Below, one piece after another: positions 50,061-61,199 of a stretch of DNA of 64,000 nt; position 1 is the first letter of the stretch; every line of letters begins with the position of its first letter. The stretch is from Asterella californica. Its lineage: Eukaryota > Streptophyta > Marchantiopsida > Marchantiales > Aytoniaceae. The translations under genes were made by a program, and so were the position numbers. The stretch covers positions 6,634,001 through 6,698,000 of the forward strand of contig JAYKYS010000014.1 of the NCBI GenBank assembly GCA_036924285.1, given 5' to 3'. The notes under the pieces were generated by a model. That model saw only the letters and a program-made list of their open reading frames with translations, did not search any database and was not told where the DNA came from.

Positions 50061-50942
50061 AACTTGTATCGATCTATAAGATCATGTAGTATCGTGATGG
50101 CATCAACGATATTGAGATAACTTTTTATTAAATTTTGATCTTAACAAATTTATAATGCTCAATTTTCCTCTCATTTAAATTATAGTTCCAACTTTTATCA
50201 TTTTTGCTCATCAATCTAAATTAAATTAGCTTCTAAACTTCAACTGTAAGTTCGTAACTTCATATAAATAATGGAACTCTACATAAGTTATGTATTTCTT
50301 ACTATATTATTTCACTTCTCGTTCAAACTTACATAAACTCTAAATTAGAACTAACCAACCTATACATGAACGTCTCTATTAGATTTAGATTGAAATTCTA
50401 ACTTCTTCTCATAGCTAATTCATTATTTGTTTCTATAACAACATGCTATATATGAAGACTTGATACTTGTCTCTAGAACAGTACAAACAACTGTAGATCA
50501 TTGTCCGAATTAAGTTAAATCAAAATTCTCACCTCTTCTCAAAGCTAACGTAATATTTGCAATTTGATGTAGTCTGAACATATAACAATAGTTCTCTAAA
50601 GAAAACCAACAATACAATCTACAACTAGGTCAGAAAAGTTGATTTAGAACAAATTGACAAAACAATCAATTGAATGAATAGTTAGAGAAAGATATTATCG
50701 TTCTGAGTAGTTGAGAGAAGATATATCTATTTTGAGATAGTTTCAGAGAAAGTTTAACAATTATGAAAATAAGAATAATAAGTTTAATCATTGATATCAA
50801 TGATCAATGTGAAATAAAATATTTAGTTGTATCATAGTAGGAGAACTGAGCCATTTCAAAATACGAGAATTGAGTTGTTTCAAAGTACATCGAAATCTCG
50901 ACTACTACCTATTCTACAACAATGCAAAACATAGTGGTGTAG
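50061..50942. other. AT-rich spacer, no gene seen
   Basis: No domain, RNA gene or terminal repeat is supported. Repeated CTAACTTCTTCTCAAAGCTAA-like phrases near 50400 and 50530 hint at old tandem structure. Confidence 0.45.
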
Positions 50943-51022
50943 GAGCATTATCTTATCAAAACAGCATACACGAGAAAGAATTACAAGCATTATCCTACCA
51001 AAACAACATACACGAGAAATTA
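50943..51022 (+). repeat. Local duplication of about 46 bp at the edge of B'
   Basis: GCATTATCTTATCAAAACAG and GCATTATCCTACCAAAACAA, each followed by CATACACGAGAAA, are consecutive. Copy B (about 9020-9046) has only one unit, then the copia LTR. Confidence 0.75.
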
Positions 51023-54000
51023 TCTCTGACACTGTCAATGTTAAAACTCTACCTATGCTTTCAGTCATCACCTTTGACGTTAATATTTTCTTACTTCCAG
51101 TCAAAATTATCCAGCACTTGCTCCTTTGTCTATTTCTTTCCTCTGTGATCATTATCAAGATTGAGGCGATGACAAAAAGCGTGGGGACATGAGTTCACAC
51201 AGTCTAAACCATCCATCTCCATTGCGACCATTGTCAAGATTGAAGTACTACTAGAAAGCACGGGGGTAAGAGCTCAGAAGATCAAAGTCATATAGTGCTT
51301 TCTATTTCGTCCATCTCTCATATGACCATTATCAATAATAAAGCGATGGTAGAAAATATGGAGGATCGTTATGGATCAAAAGCCTCAATCCGTTGTCCTA
51401 TCGTGGATCTATCTCACGGTGAAAATGAGAAAGAGTAAACATTACTTTACTTGCACTTGCTCAAAATTTGGACCTGACAACACCATTGGATAAAGCTCAC
51501 TAAGTAAAATTGCTTCTTGATTGAGGTTAACGGAGCTACATGGAAGGAGTTACGGAGGTTCAAAGATTTAAGGTTTTGGTTGTCACAGATGTTGATAAGC
51601 ATTCAACGATGTGACAAATAGAAGGTTGCCATGATAAATGTATGACTGATGAGAAAATGACACGTGTTAAAATTTTGCTGATGTGGTATATTTTGATGAC
51701 GTGACGGAGGACGTTGTGATGTGTCAAAATCTTTGCTGATTTGACTGAGTTGGTGATGAGGCGAAGAGAATTTAGGGTTAAGATGGCAAGCTACATGCAA
51801 GACATTTATCTTTGCATGCCTGCCACTTGGATTCTTCAGGCTGCAACACGTGTATCTAAGCAATGTGTTGTCGAGAAGTATAAAAGACGAGCATATGAGA
51901 GCAGAGGGGGTTATTTTTTGGTTCAAACGTCAAAAGACTGTACAATTTATGTCGTAATTTTTAGAACTAGAAGTTTAGGTTGGGTGTGGGTCGGTTTGGG
52001 TGAGTTGGGTTGAGGTTGGCAAAGTTGGTGGTAATCTATTTTCGTTCGAAAGTAGATCCCCGTAATTTTTATGAAAGGAAAGAGATCAGACGTCTTTCGA
52101 AGATCATAACGTTGGTTAGGAATGTCCGTTTGAGACAATTTTTATCTTGTTGGAAAGCTCTTGACGAGTGCTATCACACAAGACAATTTTTGCTGTGCAT
52201 TTGCATAGTTGAATGGAGGTTTTGAGAAAGTGAATAAGATAGAGTCCGCGAAAGTAGGAATTCAGTTCTTGTAGTATAATCGACATGGCAGTTAGTTACA
52301 GAAATGAAGGTGAAGATGGAATCAACTCACAAGAAATTTGACAAAAAATATAGAGAAACAAAAGAAATGAATTGTCTTTATCATTCTCTTCTTGCAGTGC
52401 GGTGTGATATGGACGAAGGTGGAGATAGATGTGATGCTACGATGTTGTATTATATGATACGTGAAGTGTGTCTAGGCATACACTGGATATCTGGCTGTGA
52501 GAAAGGCTCACATGAAGGAAAAAAATGAACCGTGAAACCTCATTACGAATCAATTTTTTATTCACAAATTTTTTCTTGTCTTAGTACACACAAGATTACG
52601 AACAAATTTCAGGGTTCGTGGTGTCATTAAACTCTTCTAAACTCAACTCTTCTCAGACGGTCAAAAAGTACTAAGAAAAATCTTCAAAATGATATCCAAA
52701 ATCTCCCAAACGGACCTTCATGGAACAAGTTATGCCTTCCCAAATATAGTCAACTCTCACTCAGCCGAAACTTTACAGAAGACTACTTTCACCGAAGATA
52801 GAGCACTGTGAGTTTCCAAAGTTTATCCAAAATCTGATCTAAGAAGCCCAGTAGATAGCACTTGGTGAGAGATTTACAACGCCATCAAAATCGTCAAAAC
52901 GGACACTCCTACACCGCGCTACTACCTTTCGAAGTTGACACTCCTCTCAATATGAAAATGTTGTGATAATCTACTTTCGTGCGAAAGTAGATCCTCGCAA
53001 CTTTTTCTCCAAATGAACCAAAAAACTGAAAAAATTGACAAATGATAACACTTCCAAGAAGAACTAGACAAAATCTATAAGCAAAACATAGATAGGTATT
53101 CAAGCAATATTCACCTCCTTCATCTTTCGATGGAGGAGGTAAATATGCAGGATTTTAATTTATTATCTAACTTTTTTACAAAAAAATTAAGTAATAAATT
53201 AAACTACCATTAAATTAATATATTAATAATGATAAGTTTCTAAACTTTTACATTAGAAGCTCAGGCCTTATGGTTTATATCATGATTTGTGTTTCCAAGC
53301 ATGTGCTAACAGTTAATATTTATAAAATATTTTAATTATTTGTATTTACTTAATATATGATTTTTACTTAACACTTATATATTTCTCCGATAATAACAAA
53401 CAGGCAAAAGTTCCTAGAAGTCATCGAAGCATGCATATTATTTATTTTCATCTGATGTTAATAGGCTATCTTAGTGTATAATTCTTCGTGCCTGATACTG
53501 GTATAGAAACATTGGCTTCCATTATCTAACTTGCGACGGTTTCTATTCGACCAATCCGGTACTACGTCAGTGGTCGAATACATCTGACCATGACAAATGA
53601 TTACCGGCGGAGAATCGTGACGCATATTCTGAACGTTAAACTACAATGCACAAAAGAATGAAATGATTCTTAATTAAATATCAGTTTATAATTAAACGCT
53701 TCTAAAAGTTTGGTTATCATAATTGCAACATGTGGTAGTATCTCTAAATATCGTTATAATTCTAAATATATAATATTAAAGATATGTTAGACTATATATG
53801 CTCAAAAATTTAATGTATGAAGTCTCACATTTGACTCCCATCACAAATTGATTGGTTTTACAAACAATAGCAAGCCAGGGGTGTGATAAAGTCATACATA
53901 ATAAAGAGTGTGTGATCAAGCTCAAGAAACTTATTGAAAATGTGATAAAACAAATTTCTGATCTGATAAGTCTTCCCATATGAAAGTCAAGTTTTATAGT

Positions 54001-55980
54001 ATCTCCCTTAGTCCTGGACCGCATCACCAGTTTCGCACATGTATATTCCATCCATTTCGGAGCCTGGGAGGAGTCCGATGCTTCTTTAATGGAGGCCCAA
54101 GCCTCAGATTTTTCGTATTTTTGTTCCAAGTTGAAATGGGTCCCCCGCATCTCGTACTCCCATTTTATCGGATCTCTTTCAAGTTTATTTGTTCATCATC
54201 TTTTCATTCATCTTGTCATATCAAGGTTAGGACATAGTCGACACGTAAGACTCAGATGTGTGCGAGCATCTGAGTAGCTCGGAGGTGAACTGAGGTTGGA
54301 AGGAGTGGGCGAGAGATCAGCAGAACGCAGCGTGCGAGTGCAGCGAGGACAAATAACTACAAAGGAGTTCTCTTATTAGCTCGTGATGTTCATCGTCAGA
54401 ATGAAAACAATCAAAGATATCTGTCTCACTATCCGAGCTTCCATCGAGTAATGTTCAAGGATAATTCTTCATGCTTGCAGTCTTAATGTTCTCGCGTTCA
54501 CTAAACTTCCATGCTTCTGTTTCTAATCAGTCGTCTTTGTGAATACGCGAACCTCCATACTATTAATTGGGAACCTTCCATGTCAACATGCTCACGCTCG
54601 GAAGAAAGCATGACCTCAATTCAAATTGCCTATTTCCAGCATACACGTTAGAAACTCTAGCTGGCAACTATGGACTGACATGATCTTTGATCAGATGATT
54701 GGAAGAAAGATCGGTTGCCAATCAAAAGTGCGATCAAAAGAAGAATGGTGTCTTATCGAGCTCTATCGTACTAGAGAACTGATCAAGCAAATACCTGAGA
54801 TTTACATACAACGTGGATTTGACGACGGTCGCTATGAATCGCATAAAATAGAGTAAACTGCTGGAGTCAACGATCCATCCTCTGTCAGGATATGGCGGAA
54901 TGCTCGAGAAGGACCACCCGGTCAACGTATGCCCTCACTCCCCTTATATGCAATGCGCTTATCTTTTCCCAGCACATCCCTTGGATACGGATACGCTCTA
55001 TGTGATCCGATCCCCGGTTCTCCAGTCGTCTCCCAGCCCAACACTGCCGTTGTCAATCGGTCATGCCAGACTAATCAGCAGAAAGTCCGAGCCGGTTGGA
55101 CAGAGGGAAAAAGCGCGGGGTGAGTCCAAGCAGCTGGTCGTCCAGGCCTATCTATCGCTGCCTGACACCTCTCATGTGTGAAGAATCGAGCAGACCATTC
55201 ATTCCTCAGAGGAGAGGCAGAGGGAGGAAAGACGGAGAACAGAGCAGAGCAAAGAAGAGCAGCACGAACAAGACACATCAAAGACTACGAAGATGAGACG
55301 AAATTGAGCGTTGGTTTCTGTAGATACGGGTCTTGAGTCAACTGCGCAACTAGAACTTTCTCCCGATTTGAATTTCGTCTTGGAGATGGACGAAATTCAG
55401 CGAAGTGCTTATGACTCCATTCGTCCACCAACCGTCCGCAAAATTCCTGAAAACTATGTAACAGACAAACGGATGGATGACTCGATCATTTTTCTAGCAT
55501 GTACAACTATAAGGATTAGGTGTTTTCAGAATCATCATGTCCTGGACAAAGTACATATCACATAGTTTTCAGGAGAGAGCATGAACCTAGATCAAAAGAA
55601 ATAACGAGTTCTGAAAATGAGTCATCTTCGTAAATATCAAAGTTGTGACCAAGGTCCATTTTTAAATCCTTCAATTACATTCGATTGATTAAATTTCTGA
55701 TCCGTCATGGTAGGAAATTTTAACCTAAGTATGAGTGTCCAGAGGCATGTACTAGATCATAATCGAGAGGATTTCCAAGTCCATGCATGACCTAAGTCTA
55801 TACTTGTAGACATGTAAGCAACTCCGGTGACTAACCAACCAGATAAAATGACCAATGTTTTGAGACCGTCCCTCACGTGGATGTGCCAACAACAATGCGA
55901 GATCCTGGTAGTGCAGCGGACCTGCACACTCTTCGTCACGGCACGCAGTTCCACACAGCGATGGGCTGACCTCTGAAACC
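51000..55980 (-). repeat. Segment B', inverted copy of segment B
   Basis: The segment is the reverse complement of 3988-9046, with scattered substitutions. Its right end, GAAACC, directly abuts the terminal repeat of the large MULE at 55981. It contains the mirror dual-hairpin repeat (53090-53430) and LTR-like sequence with a GTATAAAAGACGAGC box (about 51878). Confidence 0.9.
55740..55940 (-). pseudogene. VSR membrane/tail exon, inverted and frameshifted copy
   Basis: This is the counterpart of 4086-4274. SGWLVTGVAYM is kept on the minus strand, but the frame then shifts before the YKYRLR-like stretch (found in a second frame) and the YMPL codons are altered. Confidence 0.7.
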
Positions 55981-56135
55981 AAGCCCGCAGCTGTGGCACA
56001 GTTCCGCTAATTAAGTCTCGGTTTATACGTGCGAATTCATTGATGACGAGGGTCAGATTCGTGGTCGGTCAAAAAGCCTGTAACCGGGTTTCCGCTCATT
56101 TACCGTAGTCACCGTGAGTCATGGTCTGAACTGCA
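55981..56135 (+). mobile_element. MULE terminal inverted repeat (left end of large element)
   Basis: The repeat begins AAGCCCGCAGCTGTGGCACA and matches 22541-22695 in inverted orientation over at least 150 bases. The outer GGAC of the other end is missing here, so a few terminal bases were lost at the junction with B'. Related subterminal units follow to about 56210. Confidence 0.75.
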
Positions 56136-56377
56136 ATCACGGTGACGGTCCGAACTGTGATCATGGTCGCACTTCCAAACTACAGTCATTGTTACCATTG
56201 CAGTCACCGAGCTTTGAGCACAGTAAGGCCGTTCTCCGTCATTTTGACCGAAGTCCGTTCTCCGTGCCGTTCTCCGTTAAATCTGAATTAGGCACGGTTT
56301 AACAACAAATTGTCAGTAGTCTCAGATGTGCTCAGAACAAGCTCGCAGAAGTACAAGATGGTCTATAGCCGTCAAGT

Positions 56378-56497
56378 CTCACAATGTGCGTTTACATCGA
56401 GCGTTTACATCTCACAATGTGCGTTTACAATGTGCGTTTACAATGTGCGTTTACATCTCACAATGTGCGTTTACACACTGTGCGTTTACATCGAGCT
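56378..56497 (+). repeat. Short tandem repeats of CAATGTGCGTTTACA
   Basis: AATGTGCGTTTACA is repeated about six times, some copies preceded by TCTCA, with one CATCGAGCGTTTACA variant. A separate phrase, TTTCGCTAATACAGCTTGAT, occurs twice just after (about 56502 and 56551). They lie between the terminal repeat and the RPA-like gene, where promoter sequence or transposase-binding repeats would be expected. Confidence 0.75.
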
Positions 56498-56589
56498 TGC
56501 TTTCGCTAATACAGCTTGATATTGCGTTTTGCAGTGTGTTGCAGTCTGATTTTCGCTAATACAGCTTGATTGCGTTGATTACAGTCGTG

Positions 56590-57354
56590 ATGTTTTATTC
56601 TTCGGATACAGTGAGCAGCTACGGGAGACGTAATTTGCAGTACTTGATGGACTGCTTGGAAGCTAATATGTGTTGCTCTCATCTGTTGTTGAAGGTTTCT
56701 GTCTTGGCGTATGCGGAAAGTGGATTCAGGACATATGACGGATGCGACAGATGCAGTAAAAAGTTATCTGGGTTGTATTGTTCGAGATGTAAAAAGGACA
56801 GCCTGTCTTCGATAAAATGTTTCAGATTATAGCTTCTGGTAGCGGATGAAAGTGTCAACGCGTGGGTCATAGCATGGGAAGCTGGGAGAGATTTTCTAGG
56901 CATAAGTGCCTCAGCTTATAGTCTACTAGAACTACGTGGAGAAGACAATGTTCTGATGGATCGGATCGTTGGTCACCACTGGTACTGTCACTTTACTGTT
57001 GTGACAAGTAAAGTTATTGGAGGAACATATATTCGGATCGACCAGGCACAACCATGTGGAAAACGACAGTTATTCGGTGTCTCTTCATCTCTTCTCGTTT
57101 CAGAACGACGCGTATCTACTACTCGAATTCTCACTCCTACCACTGTGTTACCCAGGTCCAGCACAAGCACCACACCGGAGCCAGACTTGAATGCCGACGA
57201 GAGTCATCAAGTAGATGTAGACGGGAGACGGAGAAATAAAGTAGCAAAATGTCATGATTATAAGAATAGATTTTTTGTGGGGTTTTCAGTGGGATCTATG
57301 GCCGTGTTGTTATCGATGATTATGTTCATTTTTGCTATATTGAAGTGGTGGTGA
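56590..57354 (+). CDS. RPA1-like zinc-ribbon/OB-fold protein with C-terminal membrane helix; one internal TAG
   Basis: The frame is open from TAA 56557 to TGA 57352-57354 except for a single TAG at 56830-56832. I start at ATG 56590. The protein (about 254 codons) has a C4 zinc ribbon, CDRCSKKLSGLYCSRC (Cys 52, 55, 64, 67), then CFRL*LLVADESVNAWVIAW and FLGISASAYSLLEL. This order and spacing fit DNA-binding domain C of replication protein A large subunit (RPA1), which binds single-stranded DNA. A Ser/Thr/Arg-rich linker follows, then a strong hydrophobic segment (FFVGFSVGSMAVLLSMIMF and onward, about residues 228-252) ending in KWW. A membrane anchor on an RPA domain is not something I know from RPA1. 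The TAG sits at a residue where Gln is plausible. AATAAA at 57448-57453 may be its polyadenylation signal. RPA1-like genes are known cargo of plant Helitrons; here the neighbour is a MULE. It could also be a recently inactivated gene. Confidence 0.65.
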
Positions 57355-57367
57355 TGATCGATAATTT

Positions 57368-57398
57368 AATCACCACTGTCTCTGTTACAGTGGTGATT
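57368..57398. terminator. 12-bp perfect hairpin after the RPA-like gene
   Basis: AATCACCACTGT at 57368-57379 pairs exactly with ACAGTGGTGATT at 57387-57398 across a 7-nt loop, 13 bases after the stop codon. It may be an RNA structure in the 3' UTR; function unknown. Confidence 0.5.
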
Positions 57399-57546
57399 GG
57401 ACTTTAATATGCGTTTGAGCGCGGAAAAATGTATTGTTTACATTTTGAATAAAGATGGTAGTCTTTATGGTGTATATTATGTGATTAAAAAGACTCTTAA
57501 TTAACTCTGCGTCAATTATCTTCTCTCTACTTCCCAATGCGATCTA

Positions 57547-57970
57547 CGACCAGTCGCAGTCACCTTAAACTTATGGCCTATTATTCTAGTGCGACCAGTC
57601 GCACTAAGCAACCTTATGGCCTATTCTAGTGCGACCAGTCGCACTAAGCAACCTTATGGTATATCATTGTAATGTGACCGGGTCGCACTGAACGCGAGGC
57701 CTTAATCGCCTAGGCTCAATGCGACCTAGTATAGGTCGTAGTCGCGCTCAGCGCAACAGGAACCAGTCGCACTGAGCGCGAGGTCTTAATTGTCTAGGCT
57801 CAATGCGACCTAGACCTGGTCGCACTGAGCTCAGTGCGAGCTATGGTTAAAGACACTGCCGTCGCGCAGAGCGACCTACACTTGGTCGCACTGAGTCAGT
57901 GCGAGGTATTTGCGACCAGGTGTAGTTAGAGATTAGAGATTCAGTGCGACCGTGGACCGGTCGCACTGAA
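57547..57970. repeat. GTGCGAC/GTCGCAC palindrome array 1
   Basis: The stretch is dense with CAGTGCGACC and GGTCGCACTG in alternating orientation, for example CTAGTGCGACCAGTCGCACT twice near 57580-57630, and longer hairpins around 57690-57970. It fills the space between the RPA-like gene and the 3' end of the phosphatase-like gene. Confidence 0.85.
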
Positions 57971-58119
57971 AACGATACTTAATTACTATCTACAAACAAT
58001 AAATAGACCATTTCACTCAGTTCAAAATGTCAAAAGGAATGATTGGACAGTTGTGGTGGAGAAGTGTTACCAGTTCAAACACATATTTCGTCACCTAAAG
58101 TTCGGAGAGACAAGTTGAA

Positions 58120-58190
58120 CAGAATCCGGAAATAACACACTTTATTAACATTTAACAGAATCTGAAAATAACACACTTTATTAACATGAT
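58120..58190 (-). repeat. 35-bp tandem duplication bearing AATAAA signals
   Basis: AGAATCCGGAAATAACACAC and AGAATCTGAAAATAACACAC, each followed by TTTATTAACA, are in tandem (58121 and 58156). On the minus strand each gives TTAATAAAGTGTG. The TAA stop of the phosphatase-like gene overlaps the first AATAAA, so these are plausible polyadenylation signals. Confidence 0.7.
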
Positions 58191-59222
58191 TTTAATTTCT
58201 GCATAAACTCGGTCGCTTGACTGATAGTGCAAGAACGCCATATCAAGTTGATTTCCTCGAGTGACATAGTACCCCAATAGTTCTTTAGAGCGGGATAGGG
58301 ATCTCTTCCAAAAGCCTGTCTATACTTGACAGCCACATAACCTGGGGTATCTTGGGTGACGGTTGCCCATGATTTCAACCATGGTAAGAGTACATTCATA
58401 AGATAATCGTCTCTGTCCATGTCACCTGACTCAGGCATGAAAGAAGGGGGATGGATTGCGTTGTATGGATAATTAGTACTATTCTTCTCGGGAGAATCAT
58501 CTATCAACAACACATCTCGTGTACATAGGTTAAACGCGAACACTGGTAATTACTTGTATCTGAGAAATCTTTCAGATACAAGTAATTACCAGTGGCAGCT
58601 TCTCTGGTAGTCTTGAAACGAGTACACATGGGTTGTTCGAAGATTCTTCAAATCTGCATAGTACAAGAATACGAGAAGATAAATAGAAATAAAGTGAAAC
58701 TCTAAACAAAGTGAATATTTGTATAATAAGATAAATAAATAGCATTGAGTTTGTCTAATTTACCTGGCCCGAAGCGATCCCTGTAGGCAAGTACTTTTTC
58801 GTCTCCATGGATCGAAGAATGGCGTTGCAGTTGGCAAGAGTTTTAGATGTCCAGATCAGCACTTGAAAATCCTGACAGCATATCTCCATGAACTCTTTAA
58901 CTCCTTTTCGTATCACATAGAATAAATCCTTTTTGGCACTCTGAACTTGATAACCTTTTTCTTTAGCTCCTTGGAGCTCTAAGTCATTGCGTCCGGTTCT
59001 TACCAACAACCCGTTTAGATCCAGAATCAACGTCTTCCTCCTGATCACAGTAGGATCTGTCAATCTCGGATAGAAGAGTTTGGAAGCACGAAGCCGAGTG
59101 ACGTCTGCTTTTAACCTCTCCAACTCCTCATACTGTAGTTGTATTTGGTCGTACATGTCTTGTTCTCTCTGGCTCGCTTCTGTTATTCTGTTGTTTAAAC
59201 TTTCTTCTTCTTCTCTTTTCAT
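58181..59222 (-). CDS. FCP1/SCP-type HAD phosphatase-like protein, spliced
   Basis: Exon 1 (59222-58764) starts at ATG and encodes a Glu-rich coiled coil (residues 1-45), then RRKTLILDLNGLLVRTGRN, VKEFMEICCQDFQVLIWTSK and an end in TGIASGQ with a GTAAAT donor. A short middle exon probably lies at 58645-58595 (THVYSFQDYQRSC). The last exon (to TAA 58181-58183) encodes VLLIDDSPEKN and a C-terminal part with DYLMNVLLPWLKSW. These are the motifs of the FCP1-homology branch of HAD phosphatases, which act on RNA polymerase II tails and other nuclear phosphoproteins. The nucleophile Asp68 is present, but the second Asp of the DxD motif is Asn70, a state known in some plant members and expected to weaken catalysis. 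The Asp-Asp of motif IV is kept. A perfect 54-nt hairpin (58541-58594) sits exactly between the middle and last exon and breaks the frame. Arrays of GTGCGAC palindromes flank the gene. Confidence 0.7.
58541..58594. repeat. Perfect 23-bp palindrome with 8-nt loop inside the phosphatase-like gene
   Basis: Arms 58541-58563 and 58572-58594 are exact reverse complements around GAAATCTT. On the gene's strand it reads ...CACTGGTAATTAC...GTAATTACCAGTG..., so it could be spliced as a GT...AG mini-intron of about 46 nt or be an inserted snap-back. Confidence 0.92.
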
Positions 59223-59326
59223 CGCAAGTCGAACATCTAAATCTTCCTCCTCCCTTCTCTTGTTCAGAAGAGTCTCTGATTCTCTTACATGGCATCGATG
59301 TATAAACTTTAGAAGAAAAAATCTAT

Positions 59327-59726
59327 CAGTGCGACGTATTATGTTTAAGGCCTCAGTGCAATCTCAGACCCGTCGCACTGCGTTGTGAAGAGGTCGCGCA
59401 CAGTGCGACGGAGGGCTCTCGTCGCACTCTCAGTGCGTTAGTGTGTACAGGTCGCACTGAGCGCGCGAGCTTAACACGTAGTGCTACAGCCGCGCGCTCA
59501 GTGTGACGAGAGCCCCATCGCACTGTGCGCGCGAGCTTAACGCGTAGTGCTACAGCCACGCGCTCAGTGCGACAGGAACACAGTCGCGCTGAGCGCGAGT
59601 CCGCAGTCTTGCTGGCATCACTGCTCATGGCGACAGGGACACAGTCGCCCTGAGCAATATCTTCAATGCGACTAACGATGTGTAGCACCTGATCGTACAG
59701 TGCGACCTCAAGTCCGTCGCACTGTG
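59327..59726. repeat. GTGCGAC/GTCGCAC palindrome array 2
   Basis: CAGTGCGAC and GTCGCACTG units alternate, with longer repeated phrases such as GCGCGCGAGCTTAACACGTA and GCGCGCGAGCTTAACGCGTA. It lies between the start of the phosphatase-like gene and the end of the next gene. The phosphatase-like frame stays open into its edge but without an ATG. Confidence 0.85.
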
Positions 59727-59949
59727 CTATCATCTATGACCGATGTACAACATCACCAAACAAGGATTTCACTGAAGTCTACACACTTAACTGTAGACAC
59801 TGAACACTACACACTTCATTGAAGCAAGAGATATGAAAGAACTTGGCTATGAAAGAACTTTACATAAATAGCCAAAGTAACTGAAAGAAGCAAATAATAA
59901 ACAGAAAACATAGATAGCCGAAGTAACTCAAAGGAGAAAATAGACTTAC

Positions 59950-60906
59950 CTCTATCATCGTGGACGTGGCCAACACCAAGCTCATCCTGGTGGATATTTG
60001 GATTCGGAGTACTCCCTTGTAGTTCGTGCTCAATGGAGAATACTAACGCCTCCTCGCTCAAGATATCCAAGTGTCGCATGAGATGGGTTAAAGCCATCCC
60101 GCAGAAAGTCTCTACAGAGACTCCTTTCCTCTGTTCTCTTATGTGCTTCTACAGATGTAACACTTCTGCCTCCAGATTCTCAAACATGAACAAGGACCAA
60201 TCATAATCCTTTTCTTCTCCTTCCACTTTAGATTTGACGTACAAAGCAAGTTGACCTGTAACAGCTTTAGGCCTTCTTCTCGCCAAGAGAACCGCATTCA
60301 AACACTGAAAAGCAGATCTCCATCCCTCAAATGCACATTCTCTTGCGAAGTATCTTTTCTCCACTTTATCATACTCAGGAAACCAATCGTCTATTCGAAC
60401 ATGTCTCACGAATGGGGGTAAGATCACTGATCCCTCAGGAATAACAAAGGCTTCCCGGATTAAGTCAAGGGTCAACTTGAACTCTCGATCCCCAATTTTG
60501 GCCATTCGTGTTGCTGCATTATAGGATTGGATGAAATCCATACAAAGTACAATCTGATATAAACAAACATAACACATTACAATAAATAGAGTGTATAACC
60601 AACCATCACCCAAAAAAGGTTACACTTTACACTTTAGCTTAAAGTAAAGAAGGGACTAATGGTAGATTAAGGTTACACTTGAGCTTAAAGTAAAGAAGGG
60701 ACTAATGGTAGATTACTTACGTCAGGCCGAGGAAAGTCGAAGGAGAAAGCAATCAATAATCCCAACTTCTCTAGATCGTCCTCGTCTATTTCGCTCAAGG
60801 CTTGACTAATAGCTTCGTTATCCATCCATTGCCAAACGATACGTCGATGAACATCGTGTTGGGAAGTAAACGTAATTAAAAAGGGTCCTTCCTCTCGCGG
60901 TGCCAT
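59950..60906 (-). CDS. Spliced gene of unknown family; one internal TAG
   Basis: Exon 1 runs from ATG 60906 to 60721 and ends with FDFPRPD and a GTAAGT donor; a 167-base intron follows. Exon 2 begins at 60553 after TATATCAG, continues with MDFIQSYNAATRMAKIGDRE, and ends at 59950 with HVHDDRG and a perfect GTAAGTC donor, so at least one more exon lies lower, which I could not find. The splice sites join in phase. Exon 2 is open for about 200 codons except for TAG at 60149-60151 between EVLHL and KHIREQRKG, where Gln would be natural. The sequence is hydrophilic with Trp/Arg-rich middle (DWFPEYDKVEKRYFARE, EGWRSAFQCLNAVLLARRRP). I do not recognise the family; transposon-associated proteins of plants look similar in style. 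No membrane segment in the exons. Confidence 0.6.
60636..60715. repeat. 34-bp exact duplication inside the intron
   Basis: AGCTTAAAGTAAAGAAGGGA and the following 14 bases occur at 60636-60669 and again at 60682-60715 (period 46), between the splice sites of the unknown gene. The second copy runs to within about five bases of the donor. Confidence 0.9.
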
Positions 60907-60960
60907 TCTTGCACCTCGTTCCTTCACTGCGAGCTGGTTCGCATTTACTCCAAGAGATCA

Positions 60961-61199
60961 CTATGAAAAAGAAAAAGAAGCAAGTATGTCAGTTTATATA
61001 CGAATGAGAAGACGACCCAAATATCGAAGAGAAAACCGCACAGATACTCTAATGTCCGATAGAAGAGCGAAATTCAGAGTAACGAGAGAAGCGCGAACAA
61101 CATAAGGAATGAAAACTCCAAGTGGTCGATCGATAAGGAATGAAAACTCCAAGTTAAGATCACTAATACTCCAAGTGGTCGATCGATAGTTGCCTCTGG
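60961..61199. other. Upstream region of the unknown gene
   Basis: No gene. AAGTGGTCGATCGATA occurs twice (about 61111 and 61173) within a short diverged duplication (GGAATGAAAACTCCAAG). It may be promoter sequence for the minus-strand gene below. Confidence 0.4.

Noticed and set aside
56310..56559. Frames of 69-77 codons over the TGTGCGTTTACA repeats
   Set aside because: They arise only from the tandem repeat (repeated Cys-Ala-Phe-Thr codons) and have no independent coding signal.
57547..57970. CRISPR-like array
   Set aside because: Repeats are short alternating palindromes with irregular spacing and no unique spacers; the context is a eukaryotic transposon.
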